Assembly (NCBI RefSeq): GCF_030704535.1
Contig: NC_081822.1
Span: forward strand, 9,045,001-9,109,000
Direction of reading: 5' to 3'
Length of the DNA: 64,000 nt
Source of the DNA: Vitis vinifera
Lineage: Eukaryota > Streptophyta > Magnoliopsida > Vitales > Vitaceae
Both the position numbers and the translations under genes were made by a program. Numbering within the stretch: position 1 is the stretch's first letter; the number at the start of each line of letters is the position of its first letter. The notes beneath the pieces were generated by a model. The model was not told the origin of the DNA, did not search any database, and saw only the letters and a list, made by a program, of their open reading frames with translations. Below are positions 42,069 through 53,999 of this stretch, one piece after another.

Positions 42069-42284
42069 TATTAGAATAGCAGGGCATTTTTGTATTGGTA
42101 ATAAATCCGTTGTATTTTCTGTTTTGTTCTGTTTTGTGATCTGGTGAGTCAGTTACGGGTGTAGTTCTCTAGGCTCTATATATAGGCATGCTTTTGGGTA
42201 TTCTGAATTGATCTTCAGAAAACATGAATGAAAAGCAGATTTTCTTTGTAGACCCTCTCCCTTTTTCTTCAAAAACAACTAACA
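42069..42284 (+). repeat. 5' LTR of the Copia element
   Basis: 216 bp, from tattagaatagc to aactaaca, immediately followed by the initiator-tRNA-Met primer-binding site. A TATA-like ctatatatagg lies near 42175-42186. Confidence 0.92.
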
Positions 42285-42339
42285 TGGTATCAGAGCTTTT
42301 CCTTCTACTCGCCTCTGTTCGTATTCATCTTTCTGTCTG

Positions 42340-42929
42340 ATGGCTAGAGGTAATCAATCCAACGTGCGTGCTGTGGTTAGATTTTTCGACTTGTCACCAA
42401 TGGAGGATTCAGGTAGCCCATTTTATCTCCATAATTCCACTGTCACTCTTCCAAATGAACATTCTGTTGCTGTCACTAGAGTAGGGTCTGTTGAATTGTT
42501 TGATTGTTTCATTATCGAAAATGTTTTATATGTCCCACAGTTTCATTTCAATCTTCTTTCTGTTAGTGCCCTTACTCAATATCATCATTGCTCAGTGCAT
42601 TTTGTATCTGAATCTTGTTTTATCCAGGACCGTATGCAAGGGAAGATGATTGAGATGGGTAGATGCCGTGGCAATCTCTATGTTTTGAATCCTACCAACC
42701 TTTTTCCTATACCTTCTAGTGTCACAACTATTTGTAATAATGCCTCAAAGACGGAACACGAGCTTTGGCATTACCATCTGGGTCATCCCTTTTATAATAG
42801 GCTCAATTCATTGAAAGATGTATTAAATCTCAAACTATTTGTTGGCCACCCTTCTCATTGTTCAAATTTTCATTTAGCTAAACAAAAGCGTTTGACATTT
42901 CCAATTTCAGACACAATTTCATCGTCTCC
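42340..42929 (+). pseudogene. Copia gag-protease remnant with GAG-pre-integrase domain
   Basis: The frame opens at ATG 42340 with the N-terminal gag phrase SGSPFYLHNS. It passes directly into sequence normally found after the protease active site (TVTLPNEHSVAV, then VLYVPQFHFNLLSVS). Nearly all of gag, the zinc knuckle and the protease DTG/DSG site are therefore deleted. The GAG-pre-integrase signature follows (HYHLGHP, then HCSNFHLAKQKRLTFP, with one expected Cys replaced). The frame is then cut by the nested insertion at 42930; the open frame runs into it until 42987. Confidence 0.8.
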
Positions 42930-44598
42930 TGACAACCCGACTCTTGGTAGCTTGGCATGTAAGGGTATCAACAAAATTTATACCTAAGGTCCTTACACTA
43001 AAGTAGCAAAGCTACTATAGCATAGTGGCTCTAGGATCGAACACTGGGAAGGGTTTTTACTTTAACTGGTGAAGTTCGGAGGATGGAGTGAACTTTTCTT
43101 AATAAAAATTAGGTTAAGATGAAAACATAAAAAGATGAAGGTGTTGTACTAAACTAACATGAAAATAGGTTAAAAGATGGAAAAAGAAGTTTCTCAAAGC
43201 TTTGGATAACCATGTTTAACTCACTGTGTAAAAATGGAGATTTTGGAACTTTTCACCTCGAGTTGGGGAAGCAACTAAGGTGATGCTTACTTCCCGAACC
43301 GGTATGTGTTTAACAACTGAGTTTTAGTCCTTCAAAACTTACAAAAAGGGTAGCTGAACCTCATAAATGCTCTTTTAATGATATAGGTCATCTCCTCGAC
43401 TTGCAATACAATGGCTCGTAGGAGATAACTAATGAACGTCAGTGGATCTAACAATAAGAATCCACTGAGACCAAAAGGTTATCAAGTATTGGCCATTCAA
43501 AGCAAGTCAGAGGGATTAAAAGCTTTACTTTGAATGAAAACATTTATGATGCTCAACTACTTACATTCATGGCTTGGAAATCTCCATCCTGACACAGGAG
43601 CTTCACATGACATCCATTACTTCAAGAAACTAAAAGGTTTTAGCCTCTCATCCTTGGGGATTTCATCCTCCAAGGATGTTTGGCTACTAAGAAAATAGAA
43701 AATAGTAGAGAGAAAAAGAAAGCAAAAGATACTCTGTATTTAGCTAAGTGTAAAATTTACATAAGTTGGTCTCCTGGGGAAAGTTCCCCGACCCTTTAAA
43801 AATGAAAATTACAAAACAATATATATCAGGTTGTTTACCCCTGTATTCTTGCTTAACAACTAAGGAATCATCTAATTGGTGGATTACAAGGAGAGAATTG
43901 GGATTTAGACAACAAATATTTGAAGTAAAATATCAAAAAACGTCGGTCGCAAATATCTGGAAGCACTCAGGAGAATTTCGCAGGCGCACAAAATGGCTGC
44001 GAAATTTCGCAGACGAACAAGATGGCTGCGAAATCATTTCGCAGCCGAAGGCTGATTTCGCAGCCAAAGGCTGATTTCGCAGCCCTGCGAAATTGGCCTT
44101 CAGCTTGGAGTGATCTGCTTCCATTGGCTCTAACTTCTTCATTTCAACTTTGATTTGCGAACCGTTTGAAGCATTGGATTGTTGGCTTCCCAATCTTCGA
44201 AACGACATAAAGTATGCATAAATTGGACTTCAGAAAGTACTCCAAAAGTGGCTGAAATGACTGTCATAAAAAATGCTTCAAGGTAGATTCTCTCTTTACT
44301 TCTCCTCCTTGCATTCCGGATTGGTTATGGCAAAGGACTTTAAGGCTTCAAAGCTCTGATTCTTCATGTTTCTGAGCTTTCCATTGCTTTGCCATGGATT
44401 CCAAATAACTCTCCTCCATCTTGGATTGCTTTGGTGATCAAATTACTAACAAAAACACCAAAACTTACACAAAGTGATTAGAAGTGATTGCAAAGGTCCT
44501 TAATATGTTAATTGGGTTAAAAGGCAATAATTACTACTCAAAAGTGTTTAAAAGAGTTAATTACAAGCTATCAAATAGCACTTTTTGAGTAGTAATCA
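42930..44598. mobile_element. Solo LTR-like element nested in the Copia element
   Basis: A 1669-bp insert with TG at its start (TGACAACCCGACTC) and CA at its end (GTAGTAATCA). It is flanked by the perfect 5-bp direct repeat tctcc at 42925-42929 and 44599-44603. Removing it restores the Copia SSPF-ELLHLDIWG context across the integrase boundary. It has no coding frame of note. A tttcgcag motif recurs at 43975-44090. TG-CA ends and a 5-bp duplication point to a solo LTR, probably Gypsy type; orientation is undetermined. Confidence 0.8.
43975..44090 (+). repeat. Clustered tttcgcag(cc) motifs
   Basis: Within about 115 bp the octamer tttcgcag occurs at least six times, with variable spacers such as gctgcgaaa in the inverted sense. 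This gives several inverted pairs able to form hairpins. It lies inside the nested LTR-like element. Confidence 0.8.
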
Positions 44599-44603
44599 TC
44601 TCC

Positions 44604-47162
44604 TTTTGAATTACTACACCTTGATATATGGGGTTCTTTTCATCACCCCACACATGAAGGTTTTCGTTACTTCCTTACCATTGTTGATGCTTTTTTCTTG
44701 ATTTACTTGGATATACTTGCCGCATGCTAAATTTGATGTCCTTGATGTCTTTCCGACATTTTATAATCTTGTTCATACTGCATTTGGTATTAAAATAAAA
44801 TCAGTGCATTGTGACAATGCTCCTAAGCTTTCTTTTTCAAATTTCTTTCGAGAAAAAAGGATTTTATCTTTTCATTCTTGCGTTGACATGCCTCAACAAA
44901 ATTCAGGAGTTGAGCATAAGCACCAACATATTTTAAATGTTGCAAGAGCACTATTGTTGCAATCCAATGTCCCATTAGGATATTGGGGTGATTGTGTATT
45001 AATTGCCACATACCTTATTAATAAGACTCCAACACCTATCTTATCTAACAAAACTCCATGTGAAGTTCTATACAATAAAGTTTCCTTCTATACTCACTTT
45101 TGAGCTTTTGGTTACTTGTATTATCGTTCTAGCCTTACTCACCATAGCACAAAATTCTCTCCACGAGCCATTCCTTTAGTGTTTCTTGGTTACCCACCTG
45201 GTTATAAAGGTTACAAGTTGTTGAATCTCTCCACCAATGCCATATGCATTAGCCGTGATGTAGTTTTCCATGAATTTCTATTTCCTTTTCGGTCCATTGA
45301 TTCAAACTTTTCCTCTTGTGATTTTTTTTTAATCGAGTTCTTCCTTCTTCCATTCACAATTTTTTTTTTCTGTTTCTAATGTTCCAAAACTTATCTCACC
45401 CCCTACAGTCTTTACCAAACTTGCTGTCCCTTCCACTTCTCGTCCTGTTTGCCTCCCTAAACCACCATTATATCTCCAAGATTATCATTGTTATTCCACA
45501 GTTTAATCCACATCTTCTGTAACATATCCTCTTTCTAGTGTTCTTGGCTATGGTAAGCTCTCCTCTTCTCATCATGCTCTTGTTCATGCCATTTCTTCCC
45601 ACATTGAACCAACTTCCTTCTCTCAAGTTGTTGTGATTCCAGAGTGGTACCAAGCTATGCAGGCTAAACTTCAAGCTCTTAAACAAAATGGTACATGGTC
45701 TTTGACATCTCTTCCTCCTGTCAAACATCCCGTGGGATGTAAATAGGTCTACAAGCTCAAATTTTGAGCTGATGGTTCTCTTGAGCGTCACAAAGCTTGT
45801 CTTGTTGCAAAGGGATATACTCAACAAGAGGGTGTAGATTATCTTGACACCTTCTCTCCCATAGCAAAATTAGTCATTGTCAAGTTTTTTTTTTTTGGCT
45901 CTTGTTGTGATTCATGGCTGGTTTCTCACTCAACTTGATGTTGACAATGCATTCCTTCATGGTGATATGACCTAAGGAGTTTACATGTCCCTTCCTCCAA
46001 GGTATCACTGTGAGGGGGAGTCCTCACCTTCCAATGTTGTTTGCAAGCTCTACAAGTCAATTTATGGGTTGAAACAAGCTTCTGGATAGTGGTTTGCAAA
46101 ATTTTATGGTATTCTGTTAGCTAAAGGTTTCACACAATCAATTGTGGATCATTCCTTGTTTACCAAATATGATGGTGACTCCCATATTGCCTTATTGGCA
46201 TATGTTGATGACGTTGTCATTGTGATCAACAATTCCAACCATATTGAAGATCTCAAAAGGTTTCTTGACAACCAATTTAAGCTCAAAGACCTTGGATAAC
46301 TTAAATATTTCCTTGGTCTCGAAGTTCCTAGGACAAGTAAGGGGATTTCAGTTAGCCAAATACATCACGCTCTTCAATTGCTATCTGATATAGGTTTTTT
46401 GGGATGTAAACCTACAAGTACACGAATGGAAGCTAATATCCAACTTTCTCAAGATGATGGGGAGATTCTTGAAGATGCTGGATTGTATAGGTGATTGATT
46501 AGCAAGCTCCTATATCTCACAATCATGCAACCTGATCTATCTTACTCAGTTAATCGACTTAGTCAGTATCTTGCCAACCCAAGATCTACTCACTTGCAAG
46601 CTGTTCATCGAATTTTACAATATATTAAAGGTACAATTGGCCAAGGTATGTACTTTCCTTTTTCTTCAACAACCCAACTCAAAGCCTTTACTGACTCAGA
46701 TTGGGGTGCTGTGCTTGTAAAGATATAAGAAGATCCATCAATGGGTTTTGCATTTTTCTTGGAGAATCATTGATTTCATGGAAGTTTAGGAAACAAAGTA
46801 CAGTTCCACGCTCGTTAGCTGAGGCAGAATATCAAGCAATGGAAAATACCACTTGTGAACTAGTCTGGTTGATGTCTTTCCTTCCTGATTTTTGCATTGA
46901 ACACAAACAACCAACTATATTATTCTGTGACAATGAGGCAGCACTTCACATTGCTGCCAATCTTGTGTTTCACGAACAGACCAAACACATCGAAATTGAT
47001 TGCCATCTTGTTTGTGAGATGATACAAACAGGTTGTCTCAAAACAATGCATGTATCTTCTCAACATCAAATTGCAGATCTCCTTACCAAGGCTCTCTTAC
47101 CAACACAGTTTAAATTTCTTCTCAACAAGATGGGAATTCACAATATTCATTCTCCATCTTGA
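44604..47162 (+). pseudogene. Copia pol remnant: integrase, reverse transcriptase, RNase H
   Basis: After the nested insert the pol polyprotein resumes in broken frames. Integrase core pieces come first (LHLDIWGSFHHPTHEGF near 44613-44663, then CDNAPK and QQNSGVEHKHQHILNVARALL in another frame, 44717-45103). Then comes the post-integrase region (FLGYPPGYKGYK near 45182). Reverse transcriptase follows (EWYQAM, KARLVAKGYTQ-like, and YVDDVVIV near 46200-46225). RNase H closes the element (46701-47162, [26 protein letters not shown]), ending at 47162 right before the purine tract. Many stops and frameshifts show it is inactive. Confidence 0.85.
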
Positions 47163-47169
47163 GGGGGAG

Positions 47170-47375
47170 TATTAGAATAGCAGGGTATTTTTGTATTGGT
47201 AATAAATCCGTTGTATTTTCTGTTTTGTAATCTAGTGAGTCAGTTATGGGTGTAGTTCTCTAGGCTCTATATATAGGCATGCTTTTGGGTATTTTGAACT
47301 GATCTTCAGAAAACATGAATGAATAACAGATTTTCGTTGTAAACCCTTTCCCTTTTTCTTCAGAAACAACTAACA
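47170..47375 (+). repeat. 3' LTR of the Copia element
   Basis: 206 bp, alignable end to end with 42069-42284 apart from an 11-bp deletion and about twelve substitutions. It follows the purine tract gagggggag. Confidence 0.92.
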
Positions 47376-50300
47376 ATATTGAAACCCTTAATTAACTAGC
47401 ATTTTTATTTACTCTGGATGAAGATGGGGCTGAAGGAAGAGTGCTTGAAGTTAATTTCCTTTGTAACCCATCCATTTTGCTTCAGCTAAGATGAAGGAAG
47501 AAGAGAAATCAGCCAATATAAGGTAGATTCAATTGGAGTTAGGGTTCTCTTACTTTAGCTTATTGAATCCTTAGGCCCAGCTAATTAACCAGGAGCACCA
47601 CCCACCAACAGTTTATGTCCATTGATAAATACAATCCTAGTCAGTTCTACACTGCCACGACCTTAACCCCTGCCTTGAACACCAGACCTTGCTGTCCGGG
47701 AACGCTGGCCAGTAATGGTTAATAGAGTCCTAGGGAAACCACAGAAAAATAAGACATTCATAGATTTTTACATACGTTCATAGACTCTTGTATTAACATT
47801 TTTGACTCGTGTAACATTTGAGGAAAAAAGTGTAAAAAGAAAATGAAGAAGGAAATTAATAGAAGAAAAGAAAATATGAAGAAAAATAAATAAAAATTTT
47901 AAAATTAATTAATTATTTTTATATATTTCTTTAAAATTTTAACTAATTTTAAAAATATTTCAATTTTTTAGTATTTTTTTATTATAATTTCAAATTTAAA
48001 AATTATATTAAATTTTTTTTTTATATTTTTTATTATAATGTCGAATAAAAAATTTCGGCACCTTAGTTTCTTAGGAGATTTCTCTCTTCAAATTCCTCTA
48101 TTCCCTTCAAATTATGTTCTCTCCAGTTCCCATGGTTGGAACAGCAGCCAGTACTTGGGTACGCTATGTCATTTTGATGGTGGTGGCGTTTTGGTGAGTT
48201 GTTTGTCACAAGCGCTCTGAGGCTGGTGGATGTAGGTGGGTGGTGTAGTGGGGTTGGTGTGGCACTATTGTGTTGTAGGTGGGGATTGAAATGCTTAAAT
48301 TCTGATTCAAGCTCTCTCTCATGTCTTTATTCTTGGACTTTCAGCGCCTATTTCTTCCGCCACAATGTGTTTATATCATTTGTTAATCTGAGACTACTAT
48401 TATGTGATTCATGAAATTTTTGGAATGAGGTAGTGCACAATGTGTTTATATCTATGTAGTGTGGATTTTACCATTAGCTAGATACAAGCAACAGGGAAGT
48501 GCAAGATAATATGTGTTCGTGTGTGCACCAGAAAAGAATTTTAACCAGGGTGAAATTCAAACTGTGGTTGTGGGCTATATCTACCGTGCTTCAATTTTTT
48601 GATAGGGATATTTGATCAACAACTTTTGAAAAATTTATGAATTCAACAAAATATCTCTTCAATATTAACATTGCCTTGAAAATGATGAAGAAATACATCA
48701 CATTGACAATCTTGTCAGGCTGTGCAGGAGATATAGTCCTTCTGAAACTTTCACAATATTACCCACCATCAAACCTAAGATAATATTTCACCCAACTTGC
48801 CTCTTCTCTTTTTGATAAAGTATCACAATCCGTGATGGTGTGGGCTCTTGCATTAAATTGTGTTTAAGCATCATGTCTAATTTGTTTCATTTGTTTTGCG
48901 AGTGTCAAACATATACAACTTTTTTCATTTTTCAGATTAAACAAGTTGGTTTCTAGGGAGGATACTAGGTTTTGTGATAGTATGAAGCTATTTGATGTTT
49001 TCAGTGTGTAAAGAAGAAGTTAGAGGACTCCCTGTACTCTTTTGATGAAGTATGTATGGGCATTGAAGTCTTGAACGTTAAGCAAATAAAGAAGTTGTAT
49101 ATTGATATAATAATACGAGGCATGTACATATATAACCTTATGGAGATCTTTCTGGTCCGCTTAATTTCAATGATGTGTATTTGCTTTGAATTTGGGTTCT
49201 TGGATATGGTCTCAGTTGGATATGGCCATCTTTGGAGGAATACAATAATGTATGATCTCAAATTTAACAGTATCCATTTTCTTTGGCAAGAAGATGATCT
49301 CATAGAGATAGTGTGGGAACTTTAGGTAAGAGGACTCTCAAAGAATTGTAGGTAAGAATAGTTAGGTGAAGTGATCAAGCTGAACATGAGATGGATTATC
49401 CTAACCAGTCAAAAACACTATGCGACAAAGGCCATACTTTGTTCATAAATAACTGTGGTTCAAGTGTCTAGCGACATGATAAGGGGGACATACCTGGTTG
49501 TTGCGATCAAGAATTGGTAATTGGCATTCTGAACATACTTTATTATCATTAATTTTTTGTGAGAGGTGGTGCCTTATCTGGTTGCGGAGGAGTCAATTGG
49601 TGCGGCGATTAGTAGGTAATGGCATTTCCACATGCCAACAGCCAATAATACTAATGACCATGAAAGCGTCAATCAGGGTGGCGCTGATTGCAGGGCAACC
49701 TTGTGCATCAAGAATGATTAGTACTAGAGAATTCAACAAATTAAGGTATACCATTCTGTTATTCTTCCATAAAACTTTCAACGCTGAATGGGAGAATAGG
49801 TTGGTTTTGACAACTTAGACTGTAGAAGTCTAAGCTTCCATCTCGTTTTAGCCTAACTTTTTCCTTGTCCAATAGTTTATATTTTCTTTCTTATTTTCAG
49901 TAAATTTTTTATGCTAAAAACATTGGCTTGTTCACACATTAATTCTAATTAAACAGCATGCATGACAATAAAATACCACTAGATGTTTTTCAGTTGCATC
50001 TCTTTCAGCATGTTTCATAATTTCGAAATTTAAAAGAAAAATCCTATTCCTTTTTCCCCTTAATCACTGCACCATGCATTCAAAGTAGTAATTCTGTTTT
50101 GAGCAAGATTTGCATTTCATATGCATAACAACTTCCATATGCAGTTACTGCTCCTTGTGTGACAAATGGGGTTGAGAGTTGGGGTATGCTTATCCTTTTA
50201 CTGTCATGGTGAACTGAGAATGGTTAGTTGTCCATAAGCTCAAGGGCTTTGTTGGGAGGAAGAGGAAGAAGAAGAAGAAGTCCTTTTACTGTCATAGAAA

Positions 50301-50705
50301 ACTGAGAATGGTTAGGTCCATGAGCTCTAGGTCTTTTCTGGGAAGAGGAAGGCTAAAAGGAAGAAAAAGAAGATACAACTGATGTACGAAGAAGAAGAAG
50401 ATTATCGTGATAATTGCAACTGGGACTATATATAACTTGAATATTAAGGCATACTACTCAAATTTTCCACACTTGCCCTAACAAATAAAATAAGATAATC
50501 GTGGAAGATGCTAGCATATATATCCTAAACTGATCTAGGTATCCTATCCTAAACTACTTTAAATGTTAATTAAGGAATGCAACATCACTTAAATATTGTT
50601 GTCTTTCAAACAAGGCACACAACACATCAAGTTATCACACTACATGGCATTTATTTAATAATATACTAATTAATTGAACTGGAACTGACAAACTTCAATT
50701 TAAGA
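47376..50705. other. Unit B remainder and unassigned DNA
   Basis: 47480-48497 is duplicated upstream sequence of the patatin unit. 48498-50193 has no recognisable gene; open frames near 49001-49325 and 49498-49818 occur on both strands at once and show no family motif. Near 49345-49400 the sequence resembles the distal patatin promoter (about 27105-27165) weakly. Confidence 0.4.
50194..50369 (+). repeat. 88-bp tandem duplication with GAA-rich tail
   Basis: ccttttactgtcat at 50194 recurs at 50282, followed in both copies by actgagaatggttag and a gaagaggaag-type purine stretch. Confidence 0.8.
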
Positions 50706-53222
50706 TTATTTCTGATTAATTTGCTGCACATCCATCTGGGACTTGGCATCATGAAGGCGTTTCTCTTGTGACAGTACTTCTGCAAACCTGTGACATTGAG
50801 AGCAATTCGATCAGTATTAATGAATGATAGAAGAACAGGTGGCATATGTAGAGGGGCTTGTTTATTAATCCGGCATATTGATGTTTATGATCACATGCGT
50901 TCTCATCTGAAATGAAATTACTATGTAGTTTTGATTCAATAATTAGTGGACAGAATTTTATACAGTAAACAGATTTACAATGAGAACTGAATCTAAGACT
51001 AATTTGATACCTCATGAGAGCCTCTTCATTTGTCTGTTCACTTGAAGGCTCCAAATTTGATACCACAATCAGTTGGCTTTATAGAAAAGAAATGAGGATT
51101 TCCCCCACAAATCTCGTTAGTCACTTTGCCACTGGAAATTAAAGCCTGAAAGGGATCAATAGTAGGTCACAATTATTACAACAATTCATCACTCATTTGT
51201 GTTTCAGTAATAGATATACAATACCGGATTATTGGAAGCTACTCCATCAATAAGATTGAAATTTTCTAACTCTCCCTGTGACATAATCTTTGAGAGATAA
51301 GTTGGAGCAGCTAGCTGAAGTTCCTATGCATATCACCGAGAGTAAGGCATCTATGCTTGGGTGCTGTTTGACCTAGATCACCATGAATATCAATAGTAAG
51401 TAAGTTTCTTTTCTGATAATGAGGACCATGAAAAAAAATGGTGAAATAGTACATTCCAAAGATTTTTGTATGCATAACTAACTAAACCTTAATGTTGGAG
51501 AAGATGGTGATGAACTACCAATTTTCTTGAAAACTTAAGTTTGAAGGATTTGAGTTCAATATGCATATCATGCTCCTTAACACTCTCATGTGATCCTTAA
51601 CACCTTCCCTCACATGCGGTCCCATCCCCGCACGCAAAGAGATAAACAAAATTTGGATTCATATTTAGAAAAACAAACAGGAGATATGCAAATTAAGACC
51701 TCCAACCAAACTAAGCTTTAATACCATCTTGAACTACTAATTTTTCAAAAAGCTTAAACTCATAGTATTTGGGTTCAGTATGCATATCAAATGATGGTTA
51801 TTCTTTTGTAATAGGATGCATATTAGGTCTCATAACCATTCTTTTACTCAAAGGGTGTCTTAAGTTGACCCTAAGTTAAATTATTCTTAAATTGTTAACT
51901 TAAAAACTTATTAGTTATTTTTAAAAAAAATTATTAAAGTTGTTTGGTAAAGCTAACTTAAAATCTATTTTAAATTATCAAATATTTGTTTTTGTAATAT
52001 TTAGATTTTCTTATAAAATAAAGAAAGTTATTAAAAATATTTTCATAAATATTTTAACTCATGAGTGAAAAAGGTTATAAGATATACATGAAGACTAATA
52101 TGTGGTGAATAGCCATATAATAAAGAATGGTTGGGAATCAATAGTCATATCTAGTTTTTGGCCTCTAATACTTTCTATGACATAATGATTAAAATGGTAG
52201 ACTGTTTTATTTTTATAAAGCTTTCGCTAGCATAACACTACTTCTAACCTAAAAAATGTAGAAAATTTTTCAAAATTATTTCAAAATATGCTTAAACAGT
52301 TTTAAGTACTTGGAATTATAAAAGATGAGAGGGATCAATTGTAATGAGTTATTTAAATGATATATTATGAATTCAAAAAAGAAGAAAAAAAAAAACCTTT
52401 AGGAGTCAAGATACCTAAAACTTAGCTAAAGGGACTGGTAGAGTATTTTATGGAAGCAAGATTCTCAAGCCTCATACTCTTTTAAAAAAAATGAAAATAT
52501 CTTCTCTTTTATTTCTCCTTATAATCTTTGGGAAAAAAAAAACGGAATATAAAGAGATATTATAAATATATATATATATTCTCTATAATTTCTCTTAAAA
52601 ACCCCTCCATATTCCTCTTTAATGTTGTGGAAAAGAAACTAAAATAAATACGTTAATGCATATGACAATGTTTCTACTTAAAGTGTATTTAATATAAATA
52701 TTTTTTCTATTAGTAATTTTAGGAAAATCATTTATCATTTATTAAATGTTTCTTTAAAAAGTGCTAGCTATAAGTTAATTTTTCATATTTTTAAAATATT
52801 TTCTTAATTTTATCAAATTCTATTTTAATTTTCAAAAATAATTTTTTAAATTAAAAATACTTTCCAAAATCATGACACCATCGAATAAATATTTATCATA
52901 GTTATCAGTTTAATCACCACATAAAAAGTTGATGTGGTCCAAAATGATGTAGGTAGGTAGGTGAGCGGGATTGAATAAGCATTTGGATTGTAAATTGTTC
53001 ACTGTTTTTTAAAGTTGTGTAGTGATAATTTTTAAAGAAAAGTCGCTCCAAGAACCCTACTTCCACATAATATTAAATAATTTATACCTGAAGTTGAGGT
53101 TCCAGGCAAGCAAGGATAGTTGCAGGAATGATGCCCCTGATACCACCTCCATCAATACTAAGAATGGTGACTAGGTTACCATAAGTTGGGGGCTGGATTT
53201 GAGGTAAGAGTGATTTCTCCAT
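50706..53222 (-). pseudogene. PLP2: Patatin-like pseudogene, copy C
   Basis: Remnant of a more diverged patatin-like gene. Exon 1 is intact at 53088-53222 (45 codons, MEKSLLPQ start, SIDGGGIRG oxyanion loop, GT donor). Exons 2 and 3, which hold the nucleophile Ser, are absent; 51500-53087 is repeat-derived instead. Exon 4 (about 51225-51368) has a frameshift and a DGG motif reduced to D-G-V. The start of exon 5 (about 51070-51147) is fused by deletion to the end of exon 6 (51010-51066, EQTNEEALMR), with no intron between. Exon 7 (50706-50787) ends QQINQK and is unlike copies A and B. Without Ser and DGG it cannot be a hydrolase. Confidence 0.9.
51500..53087. other. Repeat-derived filler inside the patatin pseudogene
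   Basis: It replaces the region where exons 2-3 should be. It contains the dispersed repeat shared with 30898-31160 (about 51680-51936), a truncated MITE-like end at about 51937-51990, and AT-rich DNA. No exon is found. Confidence 0.6.
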
Positions 53223-53422
53223 CTGAAAAATGATAATTATAGGATTGTATGCACTAACTTACAACAAGAAACTAAGAAATCCTTGGATAAAAGAAAGATG
53301 TGAAGAAAAAGAAAAGAGCTTGAGGCACCAAGAAAGATGGCCTTGAGCAAGAAAAGGATGAGAAAAAAGAAACAATGCTCGAGTTGTCTTCCCTCTTGTG
53401 TTGGATTGCATTGTCCAGAATC

Positions 53423-53430
53423 TATTTATA
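53423..53430 (-). promoter_or_regulatory. TATA box of patatin pseudogene C
   Basis: On the reverse strand the sequence reads tataaata, about 200 bp upstream of the ATG at 53222. The same block (ctatttataggctaatcgag) is kept at the orphan copy near 34307. Confidence 0.55.
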
Positions 53431-53999
53431 GGCTAATCGAGCAGCAAGGCACGTGCTATAGAATGCGGTTACTGACGAGTAGGTAATGTGATATGATGAT
53501 GAAGTCTGCTTCTGGCACAGAGCTCCTTTCCCAGGTATTCTTTTAGTTTATGTATGAAGGATTTATCTGAAAATAAAGTCTAAGCTTGCTGCTTCTTCTA
53601 GGGTAGCATACCATATAAAGTCTAAGCTTGATATTTTATGATAGTACAACTAGCAGTCTGCTTTGTCATGCTGTTGCATCCTCCTATTCTTGTATTTGTG
53701 TGTAAGGGACAAATCAAACTTTGAGGATTGCATGACAACACGACACTATGCTCATCACAGATGTTCAATTGTTCAGTATATATAAACATGAAACATATAT
53801 TTTTATTTATTTATTTATTTTTTAATATATAAAACCATGATTTCGTTACAAATAGAAGTAAACATTTTATCAGTGTTTTCATTCACATGTACACGCCCTA
53901 TAAATATTAATCATTTTCCATCTCACCTGATGAGAATAAAAATGCATAATATACCATTGTGACTCCATGCATGAATGCATTCCATAGTGATACATGAGC

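Larger units (their letters stand above)
42069..47375 (+). mobile_element. Copia LTR retrotransposon, internally deleted, with nested LTR-like insert
   Basis: LTRs lie at 42069-42284 and 47170-47375 (tattagaatagc to aactaaca). They differ by about a dozen substitutions and an 11-bp indel. The primer-binding site tggtatcagagc abuts the 5' LTR at 42285-42296, and the purine tract gagggggag precedes the 3' LTR at 47161-47169. Flanking bases gtatt and atatt are a probable mutated 5-bp target duplication. The interior runs from a gag start fused to the end of protease and the GAG-pre-integrase zinc region, then integrase, reverse transcriptase and RNase H, with many stops. A 1.67-kb LTR-like element sits inside it. 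The element inserted into unit B after the segmental duplication, since unit A lacks it. Confidence 0.95.
37010..48497. repeat. Patatin segmental duplication, unit B
   Basis: Counterpart of unit A (24090-30897), lengthened by the Copia element at 42069-47375. Flanking sequence resumes after it (47480-48497 matches 28500-29420 and 30649-30897). It contains the intact PLP-B gene. Confidence 0.85.

Noticed and set aside
43933..44208. 91-codon reverse frame in the nested LTR-like element
   Set aside because: Product of the tttcgcag motif cluster; no domain.
49498..49818. 106-codon frame and its antisense partner
   Set aside because: Open on both strands, no motif, and in a decayed duplicated region.
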